Below the pieces are notes generated by a model. That model saw only the letters and a list, made by a program, of their open reading frames with translations. It had not been told where the DNA came from and did no database searches. From Pseudomonas sp. C2B4 (lineage in GTDB: Bacteria > Pseudomonadota > Gammaproteobacteria > Pseudomonadales > Pseudomonadaceae): a stretch of DNA of 61,716 bases. A program made the position numbers and the translations under genes. Within the stretch, counting starts at the first letter, position 1. Every line of letters begins with the position of its first letter. Where the stretch lies: the NCBI RefSeq assembly GCF_013359695.1, contig NZ_JABFMU010000039.1, forward strand, positions 1-61,716. Direction: 5' to 3'. Positions 1 to 8,553 of this stretch are shown piece after piece.

Positions 1-41
1 GCAATGTGTCATGCGACATCAATGTTGACTGATCCACCGCT

Positions 42-65
42 TTCGCGAGCAGGCTCGCTCCCACA
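42..65. repeat. REP arm (GAGC family), right half of a truncated REPIN
   Basis: The right arm of the common palindrome, ending CTCGCTCCCACA, lies 103 bp before potG. The matching left arm would be upstream of the window. The spacer text (TGTTGACTGA) matches other copies, for example at 15364 and 43874. Confidence 0.75.
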
Positions 66-168
66 GGGGATCGCCGCTGGACTCACTGGCACCGTAATAC
101 TCGGGTTTGCAATCAACTATTAAGCCGGACCGATTGGTCTGGCGACTGAAACCTGTTGGGAGTTTCAC

Positions 169-1311
169 ATGGCAAACGCCTCCAGCATCTACAGGAAGGC
201 CCTTGAAGGTCACCAGGCACCGAAAAAGGTGTTGGTGAAAGTCGATCGCGTCACCAAGAAATTCGACGAAACCACCGCGGTGGACGATGTGTCCCTGGAA
301 ATTCATCAGGGCGAAATCTTCGCCCTGCTCGGTGGCTCCGGTTCCGGGAAATCGACGCTGCTGCGTATGCTCGCCGGCTTCGAGCGCCCGACCGAAGGCC
401 GGATCCTGCTCGACGGCGTGGACATCACCGACATGCCGCCCTACGAGCGGCCGATCAACATGATGTTCCAGTCCTATGCCCTGTTCCCGCACATGACCGT
501 GGCGCAGAACATCGCCTTCGGTCTCAAGCAGGACCGTTTGCCCGCTGCCGAAATCGACGCCCGCGTGCAGGAGATGCTGCGCCTTGTGCACATGACCCAG
601 TACGCCAAGCGCAAACCCCATCAGTTGTCCGGCGGCCAGCGTCAGCGCGTGGCCCTGGCCCGCTCCCTGGCCAAGCGGCCGAAACTGCTGCTGCTCGACG
701 AGCCGATGGGCGCACTGGATAAAAAGCTGCGTTCGCAAATGCAGCTGGAACTGGTGGAAATCATCGAACGCGTGGGCGTGACCTGCGTGATGGTGACCCA
801 CGACCAGGAAGAGGCCATGACCATGGCCCAGCGCATCGCCATCATGCACCTGGGCTGGATCGCCCAGATCGGCAGCCCGGTCGACATTTATGAAGCACCG
901 GTCAGCCGCATGGTCTGCGAATTCATCGGCAACGTGAATGCCTTCGACGGCACCGTGGTCGAAGACCTGGAAGGTCACGCGATCATCCACAGCCCGGACC
1001 TGGAGCAGAAGATCTACGTCGGCCACGGCGTCAGCACCTCGGTGCAGGACAAATCGATCACCTACGCCATTCGCCCGGAAAAACTGCTGGTCAGCACTAC
1101 CAAACCCGACACCCGCTACAACTGGTCCAGCGGCAAGGTGCATGACATCGCCTACCTCGGCGGTCACTCGGTGTTCTACGTCGAACTGCCTGGCGGCAAA
1201 GTCGTGCAGTCGTTCATGGCCAACGCCGAACGCCGTGGCGCACGCCCGACCTGGGACGATCAGGTCTACGTGTGGTGGGAAGACGACAGCGGCGTGGTAC
1301 TGCGCGCATGA
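169..1311 (+). CDS. potG: Putrescine/polyamine ABC transporter ATP-binding protein
   Basis: ATPase subunit that powers polyamine import across the inner membrane. The 380-residue protein has the Walker A motif GGSGSGKST near residue 55, the ABC signature LSGGQRQRVALARSL near 155, Walker B LLLLDEPMGALD, and the switch histidine in MVTHDQEEAM. A C-terminal TOBE-type region follows from about residue 290, as in PotA/PotG proteins. The ATG at 169 is preceded by GGGAG. The stop overlaps the start of the next gene (ATGA), so it is translationally coupled to potH. The order ATPase, permease, permease, binding protein and the 380-residue length favour the putrescine (potFGHI) type over the spermidine (potABCD) type. 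Confidence 0.93.
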   Translation: MANASSIYRKALEGHQAPKKVLVKVDRVTKKFDETTAVDDVSLEIHQGEIFALLGGSGSGKSTLLRMLAGFERPTEGRILLDGVDITDMPPYERPINMMFQSYALFPHMTVAQNIAFGLKQDRLPAAEIDARVQEMLRLVHMTQYAKRKPHQLSGGQRQRVALARSLAKRPKLLLLDEPMGALDKKLRSQMQLELVEIIERVGVTCVMVTHDQEEAMTMAQRIAIMHLGWIAQIGSPVDIYEAPVSRMVCEFIGNVNAFDGTVVEDLEGHAIIHSPDLEQKIYVGHGVSTSVQDKSITYAIRPEKLLVSTTKPDTRYNWSSGKVHDIAYLGGHSVFYVELPGGKVVQSFMANAERRGARPTWDDQVYVWWEDDSGVVLRA

Positions 1312-2222
1312 GAACCTTCAATCAGCAATTCCTGCGCCTGGTGCCCAGCGGTCGAAAGATTGTCATCGGCATCCCGTTCCTGTGGCTGTGCCTGTTCTTC
1401 ATGCTGCCGTTCTTCCTGGTGATGAAGATCAGCTTCTCGGAAGCAGCCCTGGCCATTCCACCCTACTCGGAGATCTACACCTACGCCGAGCAGAAATTCA
1501 ATCTGCTGCTCAACATCGGCAACTACACGTTGCTGGGCGAAGATGAGCTGTACCTCTCGGCTTACCTCGGTTCGTTGAAGGTCGCGTTTTTCAGCACGCT
1601 GATGTGCCTGGTGATCGGCTTCCCGATGGCCTACGCCATTACCAAGGCAAGCAAGGAAGCGCAAAACGTGCTGATGCTGCTGATCATGATGCCGACCTGG
1701 ACGGCGATCCTGATCCGTGTCTATGCGTGGATGGGCATCATCAGCAACAACGGTTTGCTCAACGCGTTCCTGATGTGGACCGGGCTGATTTCCCACCCGA
1801 TCGAGATCCTCAACACCAACACCGCCGTCTATATCGGGGTTGTCTACGCCTACCTGCCATTCATGATCCTGCCGCTGTACGCCAACCTGGTGAAGCACGA
1901 TCAAAGTCTGCTGGAAGCGGCGTCTGACCTGGGTTCGAGCACCTTCAACAGCTTCTGGAAAATCACCGTGCCGCTGGCCAAGAACGGCATCATCGCCGGT
2001 TGCATGCTGGTGTTCATTCCGGTGGTGGGCGAGTTCGTGATTCCGGAACTGCTGGGCGGCCCGGAGACCCTGATGATCGGTCGCGTGCTGTGGCAAGAGT
2101 TCTTCAATAACCGCGACTGGCCGGTGGCATCCGCCCTGGCGGTGGTGATGCTGTTGATCCTGATTGTGCCGATTCTGCTGTTCAACCGCAGTCAGGCCAA
2201 AGAGATGGAGGCACGGGGATGA
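1308..2222 (+). CDS. potH: Putrescine ABC transporter permease PotH
   Basis: First inner-membrane permease of the polyamine importer, 304 residues. A hydrophobic segment near residues 20-40 (GIPFLWLCLFFMLPFFLVM) is followed by about five more membrane segments. The EAA-type loop that docks on the ATPase is visible as LLEAASDLGSSTFNSFWKIT. The ATG at 1308 overlaps the potG stop, and this start gives the N-terminus MRTFNQQFLRL expected for the family; an upstream in-frame start at 1272 would lie inside potG. Its own stop overlaps the potI start by four bases. Confidence 0.93.
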   Translation: MRTFNQQFLRLVPSGRKIVIGIPFLWLCLFFMLPFFLVMKISFSEAALAIPPYSEIYTYAEQKFNLLLNIGNYTLLGEDELYLSAYLGSLKVAFFSTLMCLVIGFPMAYAITKASKEAQNVLMLLIMMPTWTAILIRVYAWMGIISNNGLLNAFLMWTGLISHPIEILNTNTAVYIGVVYAYLPFMILPLYANLVKHDQSLLEAASDLGSSTFNSFWKITVPLAKNGIIAGCMLVFIPVVGEFVIPELLGGPETLMIGRVLWQEFFNNRDWPVASALAVVMLLILIVPILLFNRSQAKEMEARG

Positions 2223-3103
2223 AGCGTTTCGGTTTCTCAAAAATGATGTTGTGGCTGGGTCTGTCGTTCATCTACCTGCCGATGCTGATTCTGGTGATCT
2301 ACTCGTTCAACGCTTCCAAGCTGGTGACGGTGTGGGGTGGCTGGTCGTTCAAGTGGTACGCCGGCCTGCTCGACAACTCGCAACTGATGGGCTCGGTGGT
2401 GCGCTCGCTGGAAATCGCCTGCTACACGGCGATTGCGGCCGTCGCACTGGGAACGCTGGCGGCGTTCGTACTGACCCGGGTGACGCGTTTCAAGGGTCGC
2501 ACGCTGTTCGGTGGCCTGGTAACCGCGCCGCTGGTGATGCCTGAGGTGATCACCGGTCTGTCGCTGTTGCTGCTGTTCGTGGCCATGGCGCAGCTGATCG
2601 GCTGGCCGATGGAACGCGGCATCGTGACGATCTGGATCGCCCACACCACGTTTTGTGCCGCTTACGTGGCAGTGGTAGTCTCCGCCCGCCTTCGCGAGCT
2701 GGACCTGTCCATCGAAGAAGCGGCCATGGACCTGGGTGCCAAGCCGTTCAAAGTGTTCTTCCTGATCACCATCCCGATGATCGCACCGTCACTGGCGGCG
2801 GGCGGCATGATGTCCTTCGCCCTGTCGCTGGATGACCTGGTGCTGGCGAGCTTCGTTTCCGGCCCGGGTTCCACGACCCTGCCAATGGAAGTGTTCTCGG
2901 CGGTGCGCCTGGGCGTGAAACCGGAAATCAACGCCGTGGCCAGTCTGATTCTGCTGGCGGTGTCGATCGTGACCTTCATGGTCTGGTACTTCAGCCGCCG
3001 TGCCGAAGCCAGCCGTAAACGCGCGATCCAGGAAGCGATGGACCAGACGGCGAGCGAATCCTGGCAACAACCTAAGAAGCAAATGGTCGGAGCAACGGCC
3101 TAG
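2219..3103 (+). CDS. potI: Putrescine ABC transporter permease PotI
   Basis: Second permease of the same importer, 294 residues, with about six membrane segments. The ATPase-docking loop reads SIEEAAMDLGAKPFKVFFLI. The ATG overlaps the potH stop (ATGA), so the three membrane-complex genes are a coupled unit. The C-terminus is charged and cytoplasmic. The binding-protein gene follows after a 236-bp gap that holds a hairpin and a REPIN, which may set different expression for the binding protein. Confidence 0.92.
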   Translation: MKRFGFSKMMLWLGLSFIYLPMLILVIYSFNASKLVTVWGGWSFKWYAGLLDNSQLMGSVVRSLEIACYTAIAAVALGTLAAFVLTRVTRFKGRTLFGGLVTAPLVMPEVITGLSLLLLFVAMAQLIGWPMERGIVTIWIAHTTFCAAYVAVVVSARLRELDLSIEEAAMDLGAKPFKVFFLITIPMIAPSLAAGGMMSFALSLDDLVLASFVSGPGSTTLPMEVFSAVRLGVKPEINAVASLILLAVSIVTFMVWYFSRRAEASRKRAIQEAMDQTASESWQQPKKQMVGATA

Positions 3104-3136
3104 CACCACCTGATGCCTCTGTGGTGATGGGGCTTT
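3104..3136 (+). terminator. Weak hairpin after potI (partial terminator or attenuator)
   Basis: CACCAC at 3104-3109 and GTGGTG at 3121-3126 can pair. GGGGCTTTT follows. The stem is only six pairs and the T run is short, so it would at most reduce read-through from potI to potF. Confidence 0.35.
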
Positions 3137-3288
3137 TGTGGCGAGGGGATTTATCCCCATCCGGTTGCGAAGCAGTCGTAAAACCTATGAGCCAGGTGTA
3201 CCTGATACACCTCGTTAGCAGGTTTTGGGGCCGCTACGCAGCCCAGCGGGGATAAATCCCCTCGCCACAGATAAATCCCCTCACCACT
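3137..3288. repeat. REPIN of the GGGGATTTATCCCC family
   Basis: Two inverted arms (TGTGGCGAGGGGATTTATCC at the left, its complement ending CTCGCCACA at 3269) enclose a GC-rich spacer. A further decayed right arm (ATAAATCCCCTCACCAC) follows at 3271-3287. It sits between potI and potF. Confidence 0.85.
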
Positions 3289-3339
3289 GGTTTTGTGTTC
3301 ACCGCTTTTGATTTGAATAAAAAGAATGGAGTTGTACCG

Positions 3340-4437
3340 ATGAAAATGTTTGGCAGGACTCTGCTGACACTGTCCTTAATGGGCGCAATGGCGACTGGCG
3401 CCCAAGCCAATGACAAGGTACTGCGCGTCTACAACTGGTCGGATTACATTGCCCCGGATACCGTCAAGAAGTTCGAAGACGAGACCGGGATCCAGGTGAC
3501 CTACGATGTGTTCGACAGTAACGAAACCCTTGAAGCACGCCTGCTGGCGGGCAAATCCGGCTACGACATCGTCGTGCCGTCCAACAGCTTCCTGGCCAAG
3601 CAGGTCAAGGCTGGCGTCTATCAGGAGCTGGACAAGTCCAAGCTGCCGAACTGGCAAAACCTCAACCCGGTGCTGCTGAAAAACGCCTCCGCCAGCGACC
3701 CGGGCAACGCTCACGCCTTCCCGTACATGTGGGGCTCGATCGGTATCGGCTTCAACCCGGACAAGGTCAAGGAAGTGCTCGGCGCCAACGCCCCGACCAA
3801 CTCCTGGGACTTGCTGTTCAAACCGGAAAACGCGGAAAAACTGAAAGCCTGCGGCATCAGCTTCCTCGACTCCCCGACCGAAATGCTCCCGGCCGCCCTG
3901 CACTACCTGGGCTACCCGGTGAACGATCAGGACAAGGCGCACATCGCCGAGGCCGAAGCGCTGTTCATGAAGATTCGCCCGTCGGTGGCGTACTTCCATT
4001 CGTCGAAATACATCTCGGACCTGGCCAACGGCAACATCTGCGTGGCCGTCGGTTACTCCGGCGACGTGCTGCAGGCCAAGGCCCGCGCCCAGGAAGCCGG
4101 GGACAAGGTAAAGATCGAGTACAGCATTCCGAAAGAAGGGGCCGGCAGTTTCTACGACATGGTCGCCATCCCGCGCGATGCCGCCAACGTCGAGAACGCC
4201 TACCTGTTCATGAACTTCCTGATGCGCCCGGACATCATCGCCGAGATCACCAACAACATCGGCTACAGCAACGCCAATTCGGCGGCAACGCCGTTGGTGG
4301 ATGAAGCGATTCGCAACGATCCGGGTTCGTATCCGTCCCAGGAAACCATGGCGACCTTGTATGCCATTCCTGATATGCCGATTGGTGTGCAACGGGTAAT
4401 GACCCGGGGTTGGACCAAGGTGAAACTGGGCAAGTAG
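3340..4437 (+). CDS. potF: Periplasmic putrescine-binding protein
   Basis: Solute-binding protein that delivers polyamines to PotHI in the periplasm. 365 residues with a clear signal peptide (MKMFGRTLLTLSLMGAMATG, cleavage after AQA). The mature start NDKVLRVYNWSDYIAPDTV is the hallmark of the PotD/PotF family, and the aromatic and acidic binding-pocket pattern (YNWSDYI, YMWGSIG) is present. The ATG at 3340 with GGAG nine bases upstream fits the signal peptide; starting at 3295 would add 15 non-signal residues. Substrate preference (putrescine versus spermidine) cannot be fixed from sequence alone. Confidence 0.92.
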   Translation: MKMFGRTLLTLSLMGAMATGAQANDKVLRVYNWSDYIAPDTVKKFEDETGIQVTYDVFDSNETLEARLLAGKSGYDIVVPSNSFLAKQVKAGVYQELDKSKLPNWQNLNPVLLKNASASDPGNAHAFPYMWGSIGIGFNPDKVKEVLGANAPTNSWDLLFKPENAEKLKACGISFLDSPTEMLPAALHYLGYPVNDQDKAHIAEAEALFMKIRPSVAYFHSSKYISDLANGNICVAVGYSGDVLQAKARAQEAGDKVKIEYSIPKEGAGSFYDMVAIPRDAANVENAYLFMNFLMRPDIIAEITNNIGYSNANSAATPLVDEAIRNDPGSYPSQETMATLYAIPDMPIGVQRVMTRGWTKVKLGK

Positions 4438-4493
4438 TTCACTCAGAACAACTGCTGAATCTGATTCCGCTTTCGTCGGAACGCCGCCCGGAG

Positions 4494-4551
4494 CCGGCTC
4501 GCTCCCACAGGGGAATGCATTTCAAATGTGGGAGCGAGCCTGCTCGCGAAG
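4494..4551. repeat. REP pair (GAGC family), reversed orientation
   Basis: A right arm (GGCTCGCTCCCACA) at about 4496-4509 is followed by a left arm (TGTGGGAGCGAGCCTGCTCG) from 4527, the opposite order to most copies in the window. It lies downstream of potF. Confidence 0.7.
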
Positions 4552-4644
4552 AGGCCAGAACATCCAACATGGAAGTCAGATCAGCCACACGATTTCCGTT
4601 CACGCAGCGCCTTACCACCGCTGCACTCGTCTCCGAAGAACGGC

Positions 4645-4696
4645 CTCACCTGGCTCCTCGGTTAAGGTGAGTTTGGCGCCCTCGGGCGCCTTTTTT
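4645..4696 (+). terminator. Rho-independent terminator, with an upstream hairpin
   Basis: GGCGCC at 4675-4680, loop CTCG, GGCGCC at 4685-4690, then six T: a textbook intrinsic terminator on the plus strand. A second hairpin (CTCACC 4645-4650 with GGTGAG 4666-4671) sits just before it. The nearest upstream gene, potF, ends 238 bp away with a REP between, so it either ends a long potF transcript or an unannotated small RNA. Confidence 0.75.
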
Positions 4697-4704
4697 CGTT
4701 TCGG

Positions 4705-5244
4705 CTACGCAGTTCCCAGCGGCCACGAGGCCAACGGTATGTACCGGCCCTTGTGCGATTCGAACAAGGCGAATCGATCGGCGCGCAGGAAAAACTCCGG
4801 TGGCGTGGCGGACTCGGGCACCGGTGCGCGAAAATCCCGGGCCAGGGTCAGGTGCGGGCGAAACTCCCGTGGCGCACCTTCCAGGGAAAACGGCAACACG
4901 GCCTGTTCCAGGTCATACACCAGACGCAACAAGTCAGACGACGCCTGCTCCGGCGCCAACACCAGAACCCCTGCCCTGCGCCAGACATCCAGCCGATCCA
5001 GCACCACGGTCAAGCGTTCGCCCGAGGTGCGCACTGACGCGGCCGCCTTGCAGATGTCGGCCACCTGCGCCGTCGCGACCGCCCCCAGGAACTTCAGGGT
5101 CAGGTGAAAATTTTCCGCCGGCACCGGGCGCCCATTGCGCAGTTGCAAGGCGCTGCGCCATTGGGCGATGGCCTTGCGTTGCGCCGGCGCGCAGTCCAGG
5201 GCAAAAAACAGCCGTTTGAACGGCTCATGGGATTCGTCGCTCAT
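4705..5244 (-). CDS. thpR: RNA 2',3'-cyclic phosphodiesterase
   Basis: Member of the 2H phosphoesterase superfamily (LigT/ThpR), which hydrolyses 2',3'-cyclic phosphate ends of RNA. The 179-residue protein has the two signature HxTx motifs, HLTLKFLG near residue 48 and HLTLARDF near residue 135, which carry the catalytic histidines. The N-terminus (KRLFFALDCAPAQRKAIAQW) matches the family. The ATG at 5244 has AGGAGGTG eight bases upstream; an in-frame GTG at 5253 lies inside that ribosome site and is rejected. It faces the plus-strand terminator at 4675. Confidence 0.88.
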   Translation of the reverse strand: MSDESHEPFKRLFFALDCAPAQRKAIAQWRSALQLRNGRPVPAENFHLTLKFLGAVATAQVADICKAAASVRTSGERLTVVLDRLDVWRRAGVLVLAPEQASSDLLRLVYDLEQAVLPFSLEGAPREFRPHLTLARDFRAPVPESATPPEFFLRADRFALFESHKGRYIPLASWPLGTA

Positions 5245-5304
5245 GGGTGGCACCTCCTGACATCCAAGTTATAGTTCATGCAACCGCTGCAACGGGAGGG
5301 GGCC

Positions 5305-5499
5305 ATGCGAGAGATCATCAGCAAAGAGCCATGGTGGGCCGTGCCACCCAAACCCGGCCAGGATGAGTCCGAGCTGGAATGGGGCTGGCTGGTTCACTAC
5401 AACGAAGGTGAACCGCGTTTCGAGTTCGTCAGGGAGCGACCAACGGACAGCGAGATCCGCAATCGCAAGAGTTGCCGGATCACCCCGTCACCGGAGTGA
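5305..5499 (+). CDS. Conserved small hypothetical protein
   Basis: A 64-residue acidic and aromatic protein (MREIISKEPWWAVPPKP...) with no membrane segment or signal peptide. I do not recognise a domain. The ATG at 5305 is chosen because GGGAGGGGG lies just upstream; an in-frame ATG at 5278 has no ribosome site. Codon use looks like the neighbours, which argues that it is a real gene. It is divergent from thpR and convergent with the DUF1428 gene. Confidence 0.6.
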   Translation: MREIISKEPWWAVPPKPGQDESELEWGWLVHYNEGEPRFEFVRERPTDSEIRNRKSCRITPSPE

Positions 5500-5514
5500 T
5501 CCCGGGCCGTCGGC

Positions 5515-5868
5515 TCAAGCCTTCACGATGATGTCAAAACCGCCAAAGATCATCCGCTGGCCATCGAACGGCATCGGATTGACGTCCGGCTGCATCCTCG
5601 GATCGGCCATCATTTTCTCCATCGCGGCGTCGCTGGTGGCCTTGTCCGGCCAGATGAGCCAGCCAAACACCACGGTTTCGTCGTCCTTGAGTTTTACCGC
5701 CATCGGGAACGACGTCACCTTGCCATCAGGCACATCTTTGCCCCAGCACTCGACCACGCTCAACGCCCCGTTTTCCTTGAACAGCGCGGCGGCGATGTCG
5801 GCATGTTGCTTGTATTTTTCACGGTTGGCGTTGGGCACCGCAGCGACAAAAGCATTCACGTAAGACAT
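5515..5868 (-). CDS. DUF1428 family protein
   Basis: 117-residue protein of the DUF1428 (YbaA-like) family, a dimeric alpha/beta barrel fold. Recognisable family text: MSYVNAFVAAVPNANREKY at the N-terminus, VVECWGKDVPDGKVTSFPMA in the centre, and MPFDGQRMIFGGFDIIV at the end. The biochemical role is unknown; proteins of this type are usually small cytoplasmic stress or binding proteins. GGAG lies seven bases before the ATG at 5868. It lies 15 bp downstream of the lipoprotein gene on the same strand and could be co-transcribed with it. Confidence 0.85.
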   Translation of the reverse strand: MSYVNAFVAAVPNANREKYKQHADIAAALFKENGALSVVECWGKDVPDGKVTSFPMAVKLKDDETVVFGWLIWPDKATSDAAMEKMMADPRMQPDVNPMPFDGQRMIFGGFDIIVKA

Positions 5869-5883
5869 GGGATTCTCCTTCGG

Positions 5884-6948
5884 TCATGGGTTGATCTGCT
5901 GATTAGTCGATTGGCTCGGCTGCCATTCGACATGACCGGCTTCCAGCCCGACCGGCGGTTCGGCGCTGCTGGCCAGGTTGCCCTCGATCTGCGCCGCCAT
6001 GTACAAGGTGCCGGCCATGACCCCCGATGTCGGGTTCTGCACCAACTTGGTCCAGGCCTTGTCGAACGTGTTGCCCAGGCTGCTGCGAATCAGCGCCTCG
6101 CTGTCGGGCCGGTCATTGGCCTGGATAATCGCCCGGACCCCGGCCACGCCCACCGAAATCAGGGCACCAGCCAGTTTCCCTGCTGCCGCGGCCACGGCAC
6201 TGGCTGCACCACGGGGCGCCATTTCGGCTTCGATCCGGCGGCTGGCGCGCCTGGCGACCGGCGCCATGGCCGTGTCGGTCGAATCGACGCCCTTGTCACC
6301 ACCCGCCTTGTGGATCTTGTCGACCAGCGCGGCGTAGGCCGGCAGGGTGTTCAGCGACTCGGCGTACACCACCTGGTACAGCGAGGCGTCACGCGCCGGG
6401 GGCGGCCCGAGGGCAATCGCGGGGATTTTCTGGATCCGGCCATTGAGCTGGGCGATCGGCACGCCATGACGCTTTGAAATGCGCTGCATATCTTCCTTGA
6501 GAATGTCCAGGTAGAACGCCGACGCCAGGCTGAGGATCTGATCGGGATCGATCTCCACCGCCACGGGCGCCAGTACCTTTTCCTGGTATTTCTCCAGCAA
6601 ATAAGCGGCCAGGCGCCTTTCCGAGGCATCCTGCTCGCCCTGGGCGCTGACGGCGTACCAGCTGACCTTCATCGACAGCCATTCCTGGGTCCAGTAGCTG
6701 CTGAACCAGGGAATGAAGTTCTCTTCGGTCAATTGATAGACCCGCGTACGCCAATAATCCATGGCGCCACGGGCGTAGATCCTGGTCTGCTCGGTGGCCG
6801 ATTGCGACGCCTCAACGATCTCCCGATCCACTTGCTGCCAGGTACTGGGCGAGATCATGACCTGCGGCACTTCCACCGGCGCGCGCGGCGCCGTGACGCA
6901 TCCCGCCAACACCACCAGCACGGCGACGATCAGCGAACGCACGCTCAT
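5884..6948 (-). CDS. Putative lipoprotein of unknown function
   Basis: 354 residues with a lipoprotein signal: MSVRSLIVAVLVVLAGC, lipobox LAGC with the lipidated cysteine at residue 17. The mature part is rich in alanine and helices; a glycine/alanine-rich stretch near residues 250-275 (AASAVAAAAGKLAGALISVG) could be a membrane-associated helix. The C-terminus is Gln/Asn rich. I do not recognise a domain. It is probably anchored in the outer or inner membrane. Alternative: a component of an uncharacterised envelope complex, but no partner gene is adjacent. Confidence 0.75.
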   Translation of the reverse strand: MSVRSLIVAVLVVLAGCVTAPRAPVEVPQVMISPSTWQQVDREIVEASQSATEQTRIYARGAMDYWRTRVYQLTEENFIPWFSSYWTQEWLSMKVSWYAVSAQGEQDASERRLAAYLLEKYQEKVLAPVAVEIDPDQILSLASAFYLDILKEDMQRISKRHGVPIAQLNGRIQKIPAIALGPPPARDASLYQVVYAESLNTLPAYAALVDKIHKAGGDKGVDSTDTAMAPVARRASRRIEAEMAPRGAASAVAAAAGKLAGALISVGVAGVRAIIQANDRPDSEALIRSSLGNTFDKAWTKLVQNPTSGVMAGTLYMAAQIEGNLASSAEPPVGLEAGHVEWQPSQSTNQQINP

Positions 6949-7048
6949 CGCGGTCCCCGAAGTCTGCGCCGGAGCGGATGCCCGGCGATTGAAAGGTCCT
7001 GAATTGAGTATAGGTGGCGACCATTACTCATTCGGGATTGATGTTGTC

Positions 7049-7131
7049 CTTTAGGGCCCCATCGCGGGCAAGCCCGCTCCCACAGAGATCAGGGGTGTGG
7101 GAGCGGGCTTACCCGCGATGGGGCCCTAAAG
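7049..7131. repeat. Long perfect inverted repeat, REP-related
   Basis: CTTTAGGGCCCCATCGCGGG at the left is mirrored by its complement ending GGGGCCCTAAAG at 7131; the inner parts (AGCCCGCTCCCACA and TGTGGGAGCGGGCTT) match the GAGC REP core but in reversed order. The arms are longer than in other copies and could form a stable hairpin. Confidence 0.8.
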
Positions 7132-7258
7132 AACACCGCAAAAACCGACCATCACTCCCATCGATATTCACCATCGCCACGATTGCCTTCCGCCCGGCAA
7201 CCGTCAGCGTAGGATCAATTCCAACCCAACACGAAACCCTGTAGCGGAGGGTCGAATC

Positions 7259-7351
7259 ATGCTGATCCATCTCCTGACCTGTCTGGCCCTGACGGCCTTC
7301 ACGTTGAGCGTATTTGCCTGGTTTGTCCTGTCCGAGGAGCGCACGTCATGA
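7259..7351 (+). CDS. Single-span small membrane protein (30 residues)
   Basis: A short frame, ATG at 7259 to TGA at 7351, encodes one hydrophobic helix (LIHLLTCLALTAFTLSVFAW) with a charged tail (SEERTS). GGAGG lies about eight bases before the ATG. Its stop overlaps the ATG of the next gene (ATGA at 7348), the pattern of translational coupling, which is the main reason to believe it. No function can be assigned; such peptides often bind and tune a membrane partner. Confidence 0.6.
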   Translation: MLIHLLTCLALTAFTLSVFAWFVLSEERTS

Positions 7352-7617
7352 TCAACGAAGTCACCCTGGCCGTGAGCTTCCCGGTGTTCGGCAACAACTA
7401 CTACTCGCAGCAATACGAGTCTCGTAAAGTGTTGACCCTGGTGTTCGACGAAAAATTCGAAGCTTTGATGATTCCGGCAGCCGGTCATCACTTCAATAAC
7501 GAAGTGATCGGCCTCAACGATCAGTTCCGTTTCCTCAACGACGTGCTGGCCGAGCATTTGCTGGAGATCGAAATGGCTCAGGCCGCGCCACGTTCGACCC
7601 GATCCTTCACCTTCTAA
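7348..7617 (+). CDS. Conserved hypothetical protein
   Basis: 89-residue soluble protein (MINEVTLAVSFPVFGNNYYS...) with no known domain. It is coupled to the 30-residue membrane peptide by a four-base overlap. The text (KVLTLVFDEKFEALMIPAAG, then HHFNNEVIGLNDQFRFLND) suggests a compact alpha/beta fold. The stop overlaps the stop of the convergent LysR gene by a few bases, so transcripts from the two would be antisense at their ends. Confidence 0.65.
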   Translation: MINEVTLAVSFPVFGNNYYSQQYESRKVLTLVFDEKFEALMIPAAGHHFNNEVIGLNDQFRFLNDVLAEHLLEIEMAQAAPRSTRSFTF

Positions 7618-8522
7618 GACGCCATATCGGTTGCCGGCGCGCACACCTCGCGCAGGCAGCCACGCAACCAGCGATGGACCGGGTCGGCATCCAGCCGTGG
7701 ATGCCAGAGCATGGCCACGGTAAATTCCGGCAGTACCAGCGGCAGCGCAAAACTGTGCATGCCGGTTCTCAGATTAGCGGTATGGCGTTCCGGCACACTG
7801 GCGATCAGATCACTGGCGCGGGCAAGCGCCAGCGCGGTGGAGAAGCCGGCGACGATCGTCACGATCTGCCGCTGCAGGCCGAGCGGCTCCAACGCTTCAT
7901 CAATCGGCCCCTTGTCCAGTCCTCGCCTGGACACACTGATATGGTTGCCCGCCGCATAGCGCGAAGCCGTGACCTCGCCCTCCCCCAGCCCATGCCCGGT
8001 CCGCACCACGCCGATGAATCGGTCACGGAACAACCCCTGGGTCCGCAGCTCCGGGCTGGTCGTTTTGCCAACGACCCCGGTTTCCAGATCGACTGAGCCA
8101 TCGCGCAGTGAAGCACTGTCCTTGTCGGGTTTGTGCACGAAGCGCAGTCGCACGCCCGGTGCTTGCCCGGCAACGCGGGCGATCAGCGCGGCACCGAAGT
8201 TTTCGACGAAGCCTTCGCTGGTGCGCAAGGTGAAGGTACGTGCCAACTGCGTGAGATCGGGCGGCTGCACCGGGCGCAGGACCGCTTCGGCGTCCTGCAC
8301 CAACTGGCTGACCCGCTCGCGCAATTCCAGCGCCCGCGGCGTCGGCACCAGCCCACGCCCGGCCCTGACCAGCAGCGGATCGCCGGTGGTTTCCCGCAAG
8401 CGCGCCAGCGCCCGACTCATGGCGGACGGACTCAGGCGCAAGCGCTTGGCGGCCCGGGCCACGCTGCCCTCTGCGAGCAGGACATCCAGTGTGATCAGCA
8501 GGTTGAAATCGGGCGTGGACAT
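7614..8522 (-). CDS. LysR-family transcriptional regulator
   Basis: 302-residue regulator. The N-terminal winged helix-turn-helix reads NLLITLDVLLAEGSVARAAK then LRLSPSAMSRALARLRETTG; the rest is the co-inducer-binding domain. The start at 8522 (MSTPDFNLL) is chosen over 8561 because the family begins a few residues before the HTH. It is divergent from an MFS exporter whose ATG is 133 bp away, and a perfect inverted repeat lies between them. It most likely controls that exporter. Confidence 0.88.
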   Translation of the reverse strand: MSTPDFNLLITLDVLLAEGSVARAAKRLRLSPSAMSRALARLRETTGDPLLVRAGRGLVPTPRALELRERVSQLVQDAEAVLRPVQPPDLTQLARTFTLRTSEGFVENFGAALIARVAGQAPGVRLRFVHKPDKDSASLRDGSVDLETGVVGKTTSPELRTQGLFRDRFIGVVRTGHGLGEGEVTASRYAAGNHISVSRRGLDKGPIDEALEPLGLQRQIVTIVAGFSTALALARASDLIASVPERHTANLRTGMHSFALPLVLPEFTVAMLWHPRLDADPVHRWLRGCLREVCAPATDMAS

Positions 8523-8553
8523 GGAGAGCACCTGTGCGCGGTGAAGTGGCGTC

